A DNA stretch of 64,000 nt from assembly GCF_000814845.2 (NCBI RefSeq), contig NZ_CP010431.2:1302001-1366000 (forward strand). Reading direction: 5' to 3'. Every line of letters begins with the position of its first letter. Within the stretch, counting starts at the first letter, position 1. The notes under the pieces are model-generated. The model worked only from the letters and a program-made list of their open reading frames with translations, did not search any database and was not told where the DNA came from. Below, piece after piece: positions 8,929 through 18,216 of the stretch. The DNA is from Pandoraea sputorum. GTDB taxonomy: Bacteria; Pseudomonadota; Gammaproteobacteria; Burkholderiales; Burkholderiaceae. The position numbers and the translations under genes were made by a program.

Positions 8929-9124
8929 GGCGGACCTTGGGCCCGCTGACCGATACCCCGGTGAGGGGCAAGCCGACGGGCAATCTGACGGGGAATCGTC
9001 AGAGTGTCGCGGCGCACCTCGCCTCGCGCCATAGACAGTTCGCGTGATTTCTACCGAGCCAGTTGCCGATGGGGCCGCCCGACGCCCATCCGCTTAAGCG
9101 TTGCGCCTCATCACGCCTCACACG

Positions 9125-10093
9125 TCACACCTTGATGGGGAAGCGCCGGTCGAAGGTCGGCCGGACGTCGAGCGGCTGACGCAGCAACCCGACCTGCGCG
9201 TAGAAGTCTGCCGTGCGTTGCTGCTCGGCGACGAGCGCGTCGTCGATGTTGCGCCACTTCGTTGCGCGCCGCGAGAACTGGAGCTTGGCCGCTTCGACGG
9301 GAATGCCGATGATGCGCGCCATTGCGGCCGAGAACGCGTCGACATGCTGGTACGACCAGACTTGCGCACGCACCACGCGGGCCAGAAAGTCGCGCAGTAC
9401 TTCCTGTTTAGCCGCGATGGCGGCGTCAGTTGCGGCGAGATAGCTCAGCCCCGACCAGAGTCCCCGACCGTTCACCAGCACCCGTGCCCGACCGGTCGTC
9501 TCGGCGACGGCCGTATAGGGCTCCCACGTGGCCCAGGCGTCGACCGAGCCGCTCGCGAGTGCGGTGATCGTATCGGCCGGGGGGAGGAAGCGGAAGTTGA
9601 CGTCGCCCGGCGCGAGCCCCGCCGCCGTGATCGCCTTGAGCGTGACGAAGTGCCCGATGGAGCCGCGCGTCGTGCCGATGTTCTTGCCTTTGAGGTCGGC
9701 GGCGGTGCGCAGCGTCGCGTCGGGGCGCACGAGTACGGCGGTGCCGAAAGCGTCCGAACGATTCGCGCCGATGATCTTGATGGCCGCACCGGCGGACAGC
9801 GCGAAGATCACCGGAGCGTCGCCGATCGGTCCGCAATCGACTGCACCGGCGTTGAGCGCTTCGGCCAGCGGCGCAGCGGCGGGGAATTCCGTCCACTGGA
9901 TGTCATACGGCAACTGCTTCAGTTCGTCGGCTGCTTCGAGCAGCGCGCGCAGTCCACCTTTCTGGTCGCCCGCCTTGAGGACAGGGCGTCCCGATTGAGC
10001 GAACGAGGTGCCCGGGAGCGCGAGCGTGGTCAGCGCACCGGCGGCGCTGGAAGTCGTGACGTACTGAAGGAAACGGCGTCGGGAAATCGTCAT
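9125..10093 (-). CDS. Tat-exported ABC substrate-binding protein, sulfonate (SsuA-like)
   Basis: This 322-residue binding protein begins with a twin-arginine signal (SRRRFLQ, hydrophobic stretch to residue 33, SFAQS) and continues as an SsuA/TauA/NrtA-type periplasmic domain: AGDQKGGLRALLEAADELKQLPYDIQWTEFPAAAPLAEALNAGAVDCGPIGDAPVIFALSAGA, then IGTTRGSIGHFVTLKAI and DAWATWEPY. This family binds aliphatic sulfonates, taurine or nitrate. It is the last gene of the minus-strand organosulfur operon and the second binding protein in it, so it may extend substrate range for the shared permease and ATPase. Confidence 0.85.
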   Translation of the reverse strand: MTISRRRFLQYVTTSSAAGALTTLALPGTSFAQSGRPVLKAGDQKGGLRALLEAADELKQLPYDIQWTEFPAAAPLAEALNAGAVDCGPIGDAPVIFALSAGAAIKIIGANRSDAFGTAVLVRPDATLRTAADLKGKNIGTTRGSIGHFVTLKAITAAGLAPGDVNFRFLPPADTITALASGSVDAWATWEPYTAVAETTGRARVLVNGRGLWSGLSYLAATDAAIAAKQEVLRDFLARVVRAQVWSYQHVDAFSAAMARIIGIPVEAAKLQFSRRATKWRNIDDALVAEQQRTADFYAQVGLLRQPLDVRPTFDRRFPIKV

Positions 10094-10150
10094 GATGAAA
10101 GCCTGAGGTGGATCGGAAGGGTCTTGAGGTTGAGGTGTTGTGATCGTGTG

Positions 10151-11452
10151 TCAGTGCACGAAGCCGCCTTTGACGAAGCGCACCGGGTCGTCGTCCATCT
10201 CGCGGAGCGTGGCGGTGAGCGGGTCGCGTGCAGACGATTTTTCGCCGTCCTGCAGCGAGGTCGACGTTGTGCACATCAGGCCGCCGTCTGCCCAGCCGCG
10301 ACGTCCTGCCGGGGCGAGCGCGCGCAGCCAGCCATCGCGATCCACCAGCCACTCGGTGCCCGCAAGACCGGAGGCCGACGCACCTGCGATCTGCGCGAAG
10401 ACTTGCCACGCTTCGCGCGCATCGGCAACACAGTCCGCACGGGGGCCGAACAGCGGCGTGACGTCGCCCGGGGTGCGCTGCGTCGTCACTGTGGCCACGG
10501 TAGCCACCTTGCGCACGGGCGCAGCCGCCGGTCCCGCCGCCGAAGCATCGTCGCGCCGGATCAGTAGCGTGAGGAATCGTGGGTCTTCGAATGGCGGGGG
10601 ATGGGCTGCGTCGACCGCCACTACGCGAACGCGCTGATTGCCACGCCATGCGTCCAGCGCACGGTCGGGACGACCCGTGCATTTCACGGCGACCGACGGC
10701 AGCGCAATCGGCACGGGCCAGCTACCCCCGGCGGCCATGCCTGCCGACGCAGACAACACGCGCATGTAATCGAGGGCGGCCCATACTTCGCGGTCGCTCA
10801 GGCGGCCGAGGAAGCCGGGCATGGTGACGCCCTGATCGTCGCGCATGCCGTACAGCACGTGCCAGAACAGTTCTCCGTCGGCGCGACGGCTCAGCAACGC
10901 ACTCGCCATCGTGGGCGGCCAGCGCCTGAGCGTGGCGGCGAGCGGCCCCTCGCCGCGTCCATCCGTGCCGTGGCAGGCGGCGCATTGCACCGCATAGATA
11001 CGTGCGCCGCGCGCGATGCTCTCGACGGTGAAGCCCGTCGGACTCGTATGAAAGCTGGTCGGCACGGCAGCGGTCAGCCACAACTGAGGCGATGGCCACG
11101 GCGCGAGGACGAGCGCACCGATGGCCGCCGCCGTCAGCCAACGCCACGCACGTCGCCAGCACACGGCGAGCAACAGGCAGACGATGGCGAACGCGATTGC
11201 CGCGAGCATCCATGCGAACTGTCGGGCGAGTGCGACGTCGATGACGAGGTTCTCACCCGCGATGCGCTGCGCCCACGGCCACGCGGGTGCGCCGTGCGAA
11301 TCGTCGGTGATGCCGAGCGCATAGAGCGCGCTCAGCCACGTCGATTGCACGAACTGCAAGGCTTGCAGCAATGCATTGAGCCAGAGATGGGAAGGCGGCG
11401 AGGTCATCGGTGCAGAGGCGACTTCAACGACATCGCAGTACGGCGAGCCCAT
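10151..11452 (-). CDS. Membrane-anchored c-type cytochrome of the sulfonate cluster
   Basis: This protein of up to 433 residues has two hydrophobic segments in its first 130 residues (around FAWMLAAIAFAIVCLLLAVCW and WLTAAAIGALVLAPW), then a class I cytochrome c domain with a single CAACH haem-binding site near residue 155 and a candidate distal methionine (GVTMPGFLGRL). The C-terminal half is not recognisable. A second possible start lies 45 bp inside (MTSPPSH); neither has a clear ribosome-binding site. It sits between the ATPase gene and the second binding-protein gene, so it belongs to the organosulfur operon and could link an oxidation step to the respiratory chain. Confidence 0.75.
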   Translation of the reverse strand: MGSPYCDVVEVASAPMTSPPSHLWLNALLQALQFVQSTWLSALYALGITDDSHGAPAWPWAQRIAGENLVIDVALARQFAWMLAAIAFAIVCLLLAVCWRRAWRWLTAAAIGALVLAPWPSPQLWLTAAVPTSFHTSPTGFTVESIARGARIYAVQCAACHGTDGRGEGPLAATLRRWPPTMASALLSRRADGELFWHVLYGMRDDQGVTMPGFLGRLSDREVWAALDYMRVLSASAGMAAGGSWPVPIALPSVAVKCTGRPDRALDAWRGNQRVRVVAVDAAHPPPFEDPRFLTLLIRRDDASAAGPAAAPVRKVATVATVTTQRTPGDVTPLFGPRADCVADAREAWQVFAQIAGASASGLAGTEWLVDRDGWLRALAPAGRRGWADGGLMCTTSTSLQDGEKSSARDPLTATLREMDDDPVRFVKGGFVH

Positions 11453-11479
11453 CGGCGAACGACAGCACCCAATTCAGAA

Positions 11480-12343
11480 TTACCAGCTTGCATCGAGCCC
11501 CAGATGTCGGAGCGCTTCGTGGCGCAGTTCGGTGATTCGTGCATCGCCGCGATGACGCGGATAGGGCAGATCCACATGCAGCTCCGCCACGATCTTTGCC
11601 GGGCGCGGGCTGAACACGATCACGCGTTGCGCGAGGAACAGTGCCTCCTCTACGTCGTGCGTGACGAGTAGCGCAGAGAACCCTGCGCGCTGCCACAACT
11701 CGACGAGTTCGCTCTGCATCGCCAGCCGCGTGAGCGAGTCGAGCTTGCCGAGCGGTTCGTCGAGCACGAGCAGACGCGGGTCGTTCACGAGCGCACGGGC
11801 GAGCGCGACCCGTTGCGCCATGCCTCCGGAGAGTTGGTGCGGGAAGGCGTTGGCGAACTCGGAGAGGCCCACGCGCGCGAGCGCCGCATCGACACGATGA
11901 CGTTCCTTCCCGAGGACACCGCGCGCCTGAAGACCGAGCGCGACGTTGTCGCGCACAGTTCGCCAGGGGTAGAGCGTCGGATCCTGAAACACCACGATGC
12001 GCGACGGATCGGGGCGTGTGATGGCTGTGCCGTCCTGCGTGATGGTGCCGCGTGTGGCCGTCTCCAGACCCGCGACAAGGCGCAGCAATGTGGACTTGCC
12101 GCACCCGCTCGGGCCGAGCAGCGCGACGAACTCACCGGGCGCGACTTTCAGATCGACGCCATCGAGCACTTGCAATGGCGACTGACGTGAGCCGAACCAG
12201 TGACTCACGCCCTGAATGTCGATCTGTGCGCCGGTGTCGTTGGCCGGGGGAGCGCCGTCGTGAATCGACGGCGACGCCAATGCGGCATCCGCACCTGCGA
12301 ACGTGGGGGAAGAAGTTGGAGAAGAAGCGGCGGCGCTTACCAT
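11480..12343 (-). CDS. ABC transporter ATP-binding protein (SsuB/TauB-like)
   Basis: This 287-residue ATPase has all nucleotide-binding motifs: Walker A GPSGCGKST, Q-loop VFQDPTLYPW, signature LSGGMAQRVALARAL, Walker B LLVLDEP and the switch histidine VTHDVEEAL. It is closest to the nitrate/sulfonate/taurine group. I place the start at the ATG at 12343, which overlaps the permease stop region by 7 bp; residues before the ABC domain (about 40) are a low-complexity extension. An in-frame open stretch further upstream runs antisense-like through the permease and is not part of the protein. It energises the adjacent permease. Confidence 0.9.
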   Translation of the reverse strand: MVSAAASSPTSSPTFAGADAALASPSIHDGAPPANDTGAQIDIQGVSHWFGSRQSPLQVLDGVDLKVAPGEFVALLGPSGCGKSTLLRLVAGLETATRGTITQDGTAITRPDPSRIVVFQDPTLYPWRTVRDNVALGLQARGVLGKERHRVDAALARVGLSEFANAFPHQLSGGMAQRVALARALVNDPRLLVLDEPLGKLDSLTRLAMQSELVELWQRAGFSALLVTHDVEEALFLAQRVIVFSPRPAKIVAELHVDLPYPRHRGDARITELRHEALRHLGLDASW

Positions 12344-13482
12344 TTGACGGTTCCTTTCTGCCAGGCGAGTGCACGGTCGCGCACGGTGAAGAGCAGCGTG
12401 ATGACGCCGGAGAAGAGCAGGGCCATGACGATCAGCGCGGCGTACATGTTCACGTAGGATGCCCAGCCTTGTGCCCACGTGAGATACCAGCCGAGACCGG
12501 ATTTCACGCCCATCATTTCGGCCGTCACCAACACCGAGAACGAGGCGCCCAGCCCCATGAACAGGCCGACGAAGACATTCGGCAGCGCGGCGGGAATTGC
12601 CACGCGCAGCACCAGAAACGCTTCCGATGCCCCCAGCGTGCGCGCCACGTCGTAGTAGCTCTTGTTGACGCCAGCGACGCCGGACCATGTGAGCACGGCC
12701 ACGGGAAAGGCTGTCGACAACGCGATGAGGAAAGCTGCTGCCGAATAGCTCGACGGGAAAAAGTAGAACGTGAGCGGCAGGAGTGCCGTGGCTGGCACGG
12801 GGCCCAGCACGCGAAGCACCGGATGTACCCAGTAGCCGATGGCGCGCGACCAGCCGATCGAGACACCGATCAGAAAGCCCGCAATCGCTCCGAAGCCGAA
12901 GCCCAGTCCGAGCAGCTTGAGCGTGTTTGCGGCGCTGTCACCGAGACGTCGCCAGTCTTCCGTGTAGACCTCGATGAGCGCCTGCGGCGGTGCGAAGAAC
13001 GGCGTGGGCAGCGAGCCGGTCTTCGCGGTGAGGATTTCCCAGGCGGAGAGCGCCACCGCGATGGCCACAAGCCACGGTCCCGCACCCGTCAGGGCTTCAC
13101 GCAAGCGAAGCAGCGGGGGTGTCGCGCGACCGGCGACGGATAACACCGCAAGCAAGGCGGCCACAGCCAGCGCAAACACGCCCAACTCGTCGGTGAAGGC
13201 CCAGTCGGAGAAGCCGACGGCCTTGTTCGGCCAGCGCAGCGTGAGCGCACCGAAGGCGGCCCACGCCAGCGCGGCGGCAAAGCCCACGCCCCACAGCGCA
13301 GACGTACGCGGGGCGGCGAACAACTGGTCGATCTCGGTTTCGTCGAAGGCCGGCACGCGCGGCAAGGAAGCTGCGCTCGCCGCACTTGTCCGCAGCGCGG
13401 ACCCTTCGGTCTGTTCCGTCAGCTCAAGCGCACTGGCGGGCGATGCACCGCGCAGTGCGGCGTTGTCGAGAATGGCACTCAT
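12337..13482 (-). CDS. ABC transporter permease (SsuC/TauC-like)
   Basis: This 381-residue inner-membrane permease carries the BPD transporter domain in its C-terminal 220 residues, with the EAA-loop segment DVARTLGASEAFLVLRVAIPAALPNVFVGLFMGLGASFSVLVTAEMM typical of SsuC/TauC. It is longer than usual (about 270): an N-terminal 150-residue part with a polar leader and two or three extra hydrophobic segments precedes the domain. The ATG at 13482 is chosen because the upstream sequence lies in the preceding binding-protein gene. It overlaps the ATPase start by 7 bp. Confidence 0.88.
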   Translation of the reverse strand: MSAILDNAALRGASPASALELTEQTEGSALRTSAASAASLPRVPAFDETEIDQLFAAPRTSALWGVGFAAALAWAAFGALTLRWPNKAVGFSDWAFTDELGVFALAVAALLAVLSVAGRATPPLLRLREALTGAGPWLVAIAVALSAWEILTAKTGSLPTPFFAPPQALIEVYTEDWRRLGDSAANTLKLLGLGFGFGAIAGFLIGVSIGWSRAIGYWVHPVLRVLGPVPATALLPLTFYFFPSSYSAAAFLIALSTAFPVAVLTWSGVAGVNKSYYDVARTLGASEAFLVLRVAIPAALPNVFVGLFMGLGASFSVLVTAEMMGVKSGLGWYLTWAQGWASYVNMYAALIVMALLFSGVITLLFTVRDRALAWQKGTVKW

Positions 13483-13505
13483 GATCACTTGTCCGGGAGG
13501 TGCGC

Positions 13506-14567
13506 TCAGCCCAGCACGTTGGCGTAGACGTGTTGCGCGAGTTTCTGCGGATCGGTTGTCTTCTTGAGCACACCGATGCGGCGGAAGTCGTCGGCGAAGT
13601 ACGCGATTTCGTCGCGCAGGTCCACGCCGGTCGGGTGATGGGAATAGGTGAGCGTGGCGTAAAGCTTGCGCAGATCCTCGGGACTGATCTTCGGCGAATA
13701 CTTCGCAAAGATCTTCGCGGCCTCGTTCGGGTTCTCGTTGACGAACTCGGTGGCCTGCACGATGGAGCGTGCCAGTGCACTCGCGGCCGCACGGTCGTTG
13801 CGCACCAGATCGCCGCGCGCGCCGATCACGCAGCACACCTTGCGGGCATACTCGCCGGTGAGGTTCGTCGCCAGTTCCACGTACGCACCGTTGGTGCGTT
13901 TCTCCAGCAGATAGAGGTTCGGATCGCCGTCGGCAATCGCCTGAATTTCCCCCTTGTCCACGGCCACGCCGAGCAGGTCGGCCGGGTACTGACGCCAGGT
14001 GATGTCGCGCTCGGCGTCGATGCCGTTCTTTGCCAGCAGAATCTGGAAGAAGTGCTTGCCCGGTGCCGCCAGATCCGACACGCCGACCGTCTTGCCTTTG
14101 AGGGCGGCGAGCGACGTAATGCCCGCTGCCTTCGAGCCGAGCAGGCGCACGCAGCCGCCATGCGAGCTACCGATGATCTTCACGTCGAAGCCCGACTCGA
14201 GCGGCTTGAGCCAGCGGTGAATCATGCCCACGGCCGCGTCTGCCTTGCCGGTGGCAATGGATTCGAGCAGCTGGTCCGTCGAACCGCTGTAGTTGATCAG
14301 GTCGACTTGCAGGCCGTTCTTCTCGAAGAAACCACGCTCCTGTGCGGCAACGATGGGCGTCAGGCAGAACGAGTTCTGGTTCCACGCGAAGGTGAGCTTC
14401 TTCGGCTGCGACCAGGCCTGACGGCCGAGCAGCAGGGCGGGTGCGGCAAGCGCGACAGCGGTGCCCGCGCGCAGCACCTTGCGGCGACCGGCGTGCACAT
14501 CGGTTTGCGTGGCGCTGCTGCTGATACCTGTCATGCCAGCGGTCTTGTCGGTGTGGCGGAACTTCAT
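13506..14567 (-). CDS. ABC transporter substrate-binding protein (SsuA/TauA/NrtA type)
   Basis: This 353-residue periplasmic binding protein has an N-terminal export signal with a twin-arginine-like stretch (GRRKVLRAGTAVALAAPALLLGRQAWS) and the typical domain KLTFAWNQNSFCLTPIVAAQERGFFEKNGLQVDLINYSGSTDQLLESIATGKADAAVGM. It lies 23 bp upstream of the permease gene and should be the primary receptor of this transporter. Sulfonates, taurine or nitrate are the family's ligands; the neighbouring flavin monooxygenase favours an organosulfonate. Confidence 0.87.
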   Translation of the reverse strand: MKFRHTDKTAGMTGISSSATQTDVHAGRRKVLRAGTAVALAAPALLLGRQAWSQPKKLTFAWNQNSFCLTPIVAAQERGFFEKNGLQVDLINYSGSTDQLLESIATGKADAAVGMIHRWLKPLESGFDVKIIGSSHGGCVRLLGSKAAGITSLAALKGKTVGVSDLAAPGKHFFQILLAKNGIDAERDITWRQYPADLLGVAVDKGEIQAIADGDPNLYLLEKRTNGAYVELATNLTGEYARKVCCVIGARGDLVRNDRAAASALARSIVQATEFVNENPNEAAKIFAKYSPKISPEDLRKLYATLTYSHHPTGVDLRDEIAYFADDFRRIGVLKKTTDPQKLAQHVYANVLG

Positions 14568-14646
14568 GGGTACGACTCCCCTGTTGATTTCTGATGTTTG
14601 TGTGTCTGGCGCTTCAGTCGATCACCTCGGCCGATCACCGATCACG

Positions 14647-15534
14647 TCAGTCGAGCAGATCGGGCTCGGCCTCGACGAGACCTTCGTAAAGGCTCTCGAA
14701 CGAATACAGCGCGCCTTCCGGACCGCCGACCTGACTGTGCGTGTGGCGTGCCGTCGCTTCGTCGATGGGTTGCGGCGTGCCTGCCGCTTCGGCGAGCAAT
14801 TGCGTGTGCGCCACGTTCTCCAGCGCGATGTACCACCACGCGGCGGCTTCGACGCTCGGACCGGCGGTGAGAATGCCGTGGTTTTTCAGGATCACACCCT
14901 TGACCGTTCCGCTGCCGTCGGGCTTGTTCAGTGCATGCGCGATGCGATCGCCTTCGCTGCCGTCGACCACCATGCCGGTGAAGTCGTCGAACAGTGCGTG
15001 GTCTTCGAAGAAGCCGCACGAATCCTGCGTGAGCGGATCGAGCGGGCGGCCCAGCGTCGACCATGCTTTGCCGTAGGTCGAGTGCGTGTGCGCGGCAGCG
15101 ACCAGATGCGGATGCGCTTCGTGGATGGCCGCGTGAATGGCAAACGCCGCCTTGTTCAGGGGGCGGTCGCCGACCACGGTCTCGCCTTTGCTGTTCACCA
15201 GCAGCAGATCGGAGACCTTGATGCGCGAGAAGTGAACGCCCAGCGGATTGACCCAGAAGTGATCGGGCAACTCTGGGTCTCGTGCGGTGATGTGACCGGC
15301 TAGCCCAAGATCGAAGCCGTGGCGCGCGAAAATGCGGAACGCGGCGGCGAGCCGTGTCTGACGATGACGGCGCTCGGCGAGGATGTCGCTGCGCACCGGC
15401 GGTGCGTCGAACCAGAAGCGCTGCTGCGGTGCGGCGTTGAGCACGAGGCCGGTCGGCGTGGTCCTGGTCTGGGCGGGTGGGGTGGACGTGGTGCGTCCGA
15501 AACTATGTGTGTCGACGGGCAGAACGGCTGCCAT
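14647..15534 (-). CDS. Class II aldolase/adducin family protein
   Basis: This 295-residue protein has the class II aldolase/adducin fold from about residue 55, with zinc-ligand histidines in HTHSTYGKAWS and the later LKNHGILTAG. The family includes fuculose-phosphate aldolases and other metal-dependent lyases or decarboxylases, but many members in catabolic islands have no known reaction. It lies between the monooxygenase gene and the first binding-protein gene on the same strand, so it may process the carbon skeleton left after desulfonation. There is no signal peptide; the first 50 residues are poorly conserved-looking and proline/threonine-rich. Confidence 0.85.
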   Translation of the reverse strand: MAAVLPVDTHSFGRTTSTPPAQTRTTPTGLVLNAAPQQRFWFDAPPVRSDILAERRHRQTRLAAAFRIFARHGFDLGLAGHITARDPELPDHFWVNPLGVHFSRIKVSDLLLVNSKGETVVGDRPLNKAAFAIHAAIHEAHPHLVAAAHTHSTYGKAWSTLGRPLDPLTQDSCGFFEDHALFDDFTGMVVDGSEGDRIAHALNKPDGSGTVKGVILKNHGILTAGPSVEAAAWWYIALENVAHTQLLAEAAGTPQPIDEATARHTHSQVGGPEGALYSFESLYEGLVEAEPDLLD

Positions 15535-15576
15535 GAGGTTTCTCCTGGACGTCGGATAGTGGTTTGGGGACGCCGC

Positions 15577-16674
15577 TCAGGCGGCGCGTCGCGTGGCGTC
15601 GTTCTGACGGTCGCGCTCGGCGACCAGCGTGCGCAGACGCGGAATCAGCTCGCGGCCGTAGTCGATGGCGTCGCCCAGCGGATCGAAGCCGCGAATGAGG
15701 AACGTCGTCACGCCGAGGTCGTAGTAATCGAGCAGGGCGTCGGCGACTTGCTCCGGCGTGCCGACGAGGGCCGTCGAGTTCGAGCGTCCGCCGATAAGCT
15801 TGGCGATCTCCGTCCACAACACTTTGTCCAGACGCGCGCCCTTGTCGGCCGCCGCGAGCAGGCGTCGTGCGCCTTCGCTTTGCAGCGCCGAGCCTTGCGG
15901 CACACCGGCGGCGTCTCGGATCGCCCTGGCCTGCGCCAGAATCTTGTCGGCACGTTCCCACGCCTTTGCTTCGGTCTCGGCCAGCACCGGGCGGAAGGAC
16001 ACCGAGAAGCGCGGCGTGCGACCATGCACGGCGGCGGCTGCGCGCACACGGGTGGTGATCTCGCGCACCTGATCGAGCGATTCGCCCCACAGCGCGTAGA
16101 TGTCGGCATGTTTGGCCGCGACTTCCAATGCGGCGTCGGACGCGCCACCGAAGAAAATCGGCACATGCGGTTGCTGCACGGGCTTGACCTCGGAGAAGCC
16201 CTGTTTGAAGCGGTAGTACTTGCCGTCGTGATCGAACGGCGTGTCTTCCGTCCAGATGCGGCGCAGGATGCTCAGGTATTCGTCGGTGCGCGCATAGCGC
16301 TCGTCATGCAGCAGGAAGTCGCCGTCGCGCTGCTGTTCTTCGTCCGAGCCGCCAGAGATGAAGTGAACGCCGAGGCGGCCGCCGCTGAACTGATCGAGCG
16401 TGGCGATCTGACGTGCGGCCAGCGTCGGCGCAACAAAGCCGGGACGATGGGCGAGCATGAAGTGGATGTTCTCGGTCACGGTCGCCGCATAGGCGATCGT
16501 AAGCGTGGCCGACGGGCTCGTGGAGTGATGGGGCACGAGAATGCGGTCGAAACCGGATTGCTCGTGAGCGCGCGCAAAGTTGCGCACATAGTCGCGGTCG
16601 ACGGCAGCACCCTGCTTGGGATGAATTTCGGACTGCTTACTGCTCTGAATCATGCCGATGATTTCTACGCTCAT
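15577..16674 (-). CDS. LLM-class flavin-dependent monooxygenase (SsuD-like)
   Basis: This 365-residue enzyme belongs to the bacterial luciferase-like monooxygenases, in the alkanesulfonate monooxygenase group (SsuD/SfnG), which cleaves C-S bonds of organosulfonates with FMNH2 and O2. Typical segments are FDRILVPHHSTSPSATLTIAYAA, HFMLAHRPGFVAPTLAARQIATLDQFSGGRLGVHFISGG, and PIFFGGASDAALEVAAKHADIYALWGES. The ATG at 16674 follows an AAGGAG site; the in-frame extension upstream is not protein-like. It is the first gene of the minus-strand operon. No flavin reductase gene lies next to it. Confidence 0.9.
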   Translation of the reverse strand: MSVEIIGMIQSSKQSEIHPKQGAAVDRDYVRNFARAHEQSGFDRILVPHHSTSPSATLTIAYAATVTENIHFMLAHRPGFVAPTLAARQIATLDQFSGGRLGVHFISGGSDEEQQRDGDFLLHDERYARTDEYLSILRRIWTEDTPFDHDGKYYRFKQGFSEVKPVQQPHVPIFFGGASDAALEVAAKHADIYALWGESLDQVREITTRVRAAAAVHGRTPRFSVSFRPVLAETEAKAWERADKILAQARAIRDAAGVPQGSALQSEGARRLLAAADKGARLDKVLWTEIAKLIGGRSNSTALVGTPEQVADALLDYYDLGVTTFLIRGFDPLGDAIDYGRELIPRLRTLVAERDRQNDATRRAA

Positions 16675-16800
16675 GACGACGTTCTCCTTGTGGGGTGGGG
16701 GACGCGTGCACGGCGACGTGGGTCGGTTTGCGCTACACGCCCATCGATCGGAACAGACGGTGAATGGGAGTGAGCCTACGCAAACAATCATCGAGCGTTA

Positions 16801-16825
16801 AATAATCATTTACGCAAAGATTATT
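16801..16825. promoter_or_regulatory. Inverted repeat in the divergent organosulfur promoter
   Basis: AATAATC-N11-GATTATT is a perfect 7-bp inverted repeat in the 252-bp gap between the monooxygenase gene (minus) and the acyl-CoA-dehydrogenase-like gene (plus). Its symmetry and central placement suit a regulator of both operons, such as a LysR-type Cbl/CysB protein, but no regulator gene lies in the cluster. Confidence 0.4.
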
Positions 16826-16926
16826 CGATATGGATGGTTGGGCGCGGCACCGCCGAGCCTTACGCTAGGGGCACTGCGTAGCGCGGCGCATTGTGCGTCG
16901 AACGCGTATTTGCTTATTCCAGAATC

Positions 16927-18216
16927 ATGACTTCTTCAGGTCTCGCACCTTCCGGCGTGGTGCTGCCGCTGCCGCCCCAGCCACGTGGAGACGGCCCCGC
17001 ACGTCACGCGCAACTCGATGCGCTCCTGCCCCCGATCACGCGCGCGCTGGCCGAGAGCGCGGCGGCGCTCGATCGCGATGCACATTTCCCGTTCGACAAC
17101 TTCGCGCTGCTGCATCGTCACGGGCTGATTGCGGAAGTGGTGCCGCGTGCTGCGGGCGGCGGCGGTGGCGGTCTCGCGACAGCGCGTCGCATCGTCGGTG
17201 CCGTTGCCAAGGGGGAATCGGCCACCGCACTGGTGCTGACGATGACGTATCTCCAGCACCGCTCCCTCGTGCGGGAAAGCACGCGCTGGCCGCAGGCACA
17301 GCGTCACGCGGTGTTCGAGAGTGCGGTGCGCGACGGCGCGCTGATCAACGCGCTGCGTGTGGAGCCGGATCTGGGCACGCCTGCCCGGGGTGGGCTGCCG
17401 TCGACGATTGCGCGGCGCACGCAGACAGGCTGGCGGTTGTCCGGCCGCAAGCTCTATTGCACGGGCATTCCCGCGTTGCGCTGGCTGAATGTGTGGGCAC
17501 GCACGGACGAAGCGGAGCCCCGCGTCGGGGTGTTTTTGGTGCCACGTCCGGATGGTTCGACGGATTCGACGGATTCGCCGGACCGCCCGGGCATTCGCGT
17601 CGTGCAGAACTGGGATCACCTCGGGCTGCGCGCGTCTGCCAGCCATGAGGTCGTGCTGGAAGACATCGATCTGCCGTTCGGCAATGCCGTCGATATTCGT
17701 CCACCGAACGAGTGGGCACCGGCGGGCATCGGTCAACGCGACAACGATGCACACATCGAACAACAGGCGTGGATGAGCGTGCTGCTAGGCACGCTTTACG
17801 ATGCGGTCGCGCGCGCTGGCGTCGACTGGCTCGTGACGTTCCTGAACACCCGCGTGCCGGGCAATCTCGGTGCGCCGCTCGCCACAGTGCCGCGCATTCA
17901 GGAGACGGTCGGTGAGATTGCCGCGTTGCTGCATGTCAACCAGCGTTTGCTGGACGCAGCGGCGCAGGCGGCCGATGCGGGAGAACCCGATGACGATATC
18001 GCCAGCGGTGCGCTAAAGTTCACGGTGACGGGCAATGCGATCCGGGTTCTCGAACTGGCCTTGCAGCTTTCGGGCAATCACGGGCTTTCGCGCAACAACC
18101 CGCTTGAGCGCTATCATCGCGACGTGCTGTGCAGCCGTATCCACACGCCGCAAAACGACACCATTCTGGGCGCCGCCGGTCGGCAGACGCTCGCTTCTTT
18201 CCGGGAATTCGCATGA
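16927..18216 (+). CDS. Acyl-CoA dehydrogenase-like flavoprotein (SfnB/DszC type)
   Basis: This protein of about 430 residues has the acyl-CoA dehydrogenase fold: N-terminal helical domain (FDNFALLHRHGLIAEVVPRAAGGGGGGL), a middle beta domain (GWRLSGRKLYCTGIPALRWLNVWART, VQNWDHLGLRASASHEVVLEDI) and a C-terminal helical domain ending in GNHGLSRNNPLERYHRDVLCSRIHTPQND. In sulfur clusters this fold is used by SfnB and by DszC-type flavin monooxygenases, so a role in organosulfur oxidation is more likely than fatty-acid oxidation. The ATG at 16927 is preferred over an upstream TTG. Its stop overlaps the next start by four bases (ATGA). Confidence 0.82.
   Translation: MTSSGLAPSGVVLPLPPQPRGDGPARHAQLDALLPPITRALAESAAALDRDAHFPFDNFALLHRHGLIAEVVPRAAGGGGGGLATARRIVGAVAKGESATALVLTMTYLQHRSLVRESTRWPQAQRHAVFESAVRDGALINALRVEPDLGTPARGGLPSTIARRTQTGWRLSGRKLYCTGIPALRWLNVWARTDEAEPRVGVFLVPRPDGSTDSTDSPDRPGIRVVQNWDHLGLRASASHEVVLEDIDLPFGNAVDIRPPNEWAPAGIGQRDNDAHIEQQAWMSVLLGTLYDAVARAGVDWLVTFLNTRVPGNLGAPLATVPRIQETVGEIAALLHVNQRLLDAAAQAADAGEPDDDIASGALKFTVTGNAIRVLELALQLSGNHGLSRNNPLERYHRDVLCSRIHTPQNDTILGAAGRQTLASFREFA

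Noticed and set aside
12344..12688. N-terminal extension of the ABC ATPase upstream of 12343
   Set aside because: It lies inside the permease gene in another frame, is Arg-rich and would give an aberrant ATPase; the ATG at 12343 fits the operon overlap.
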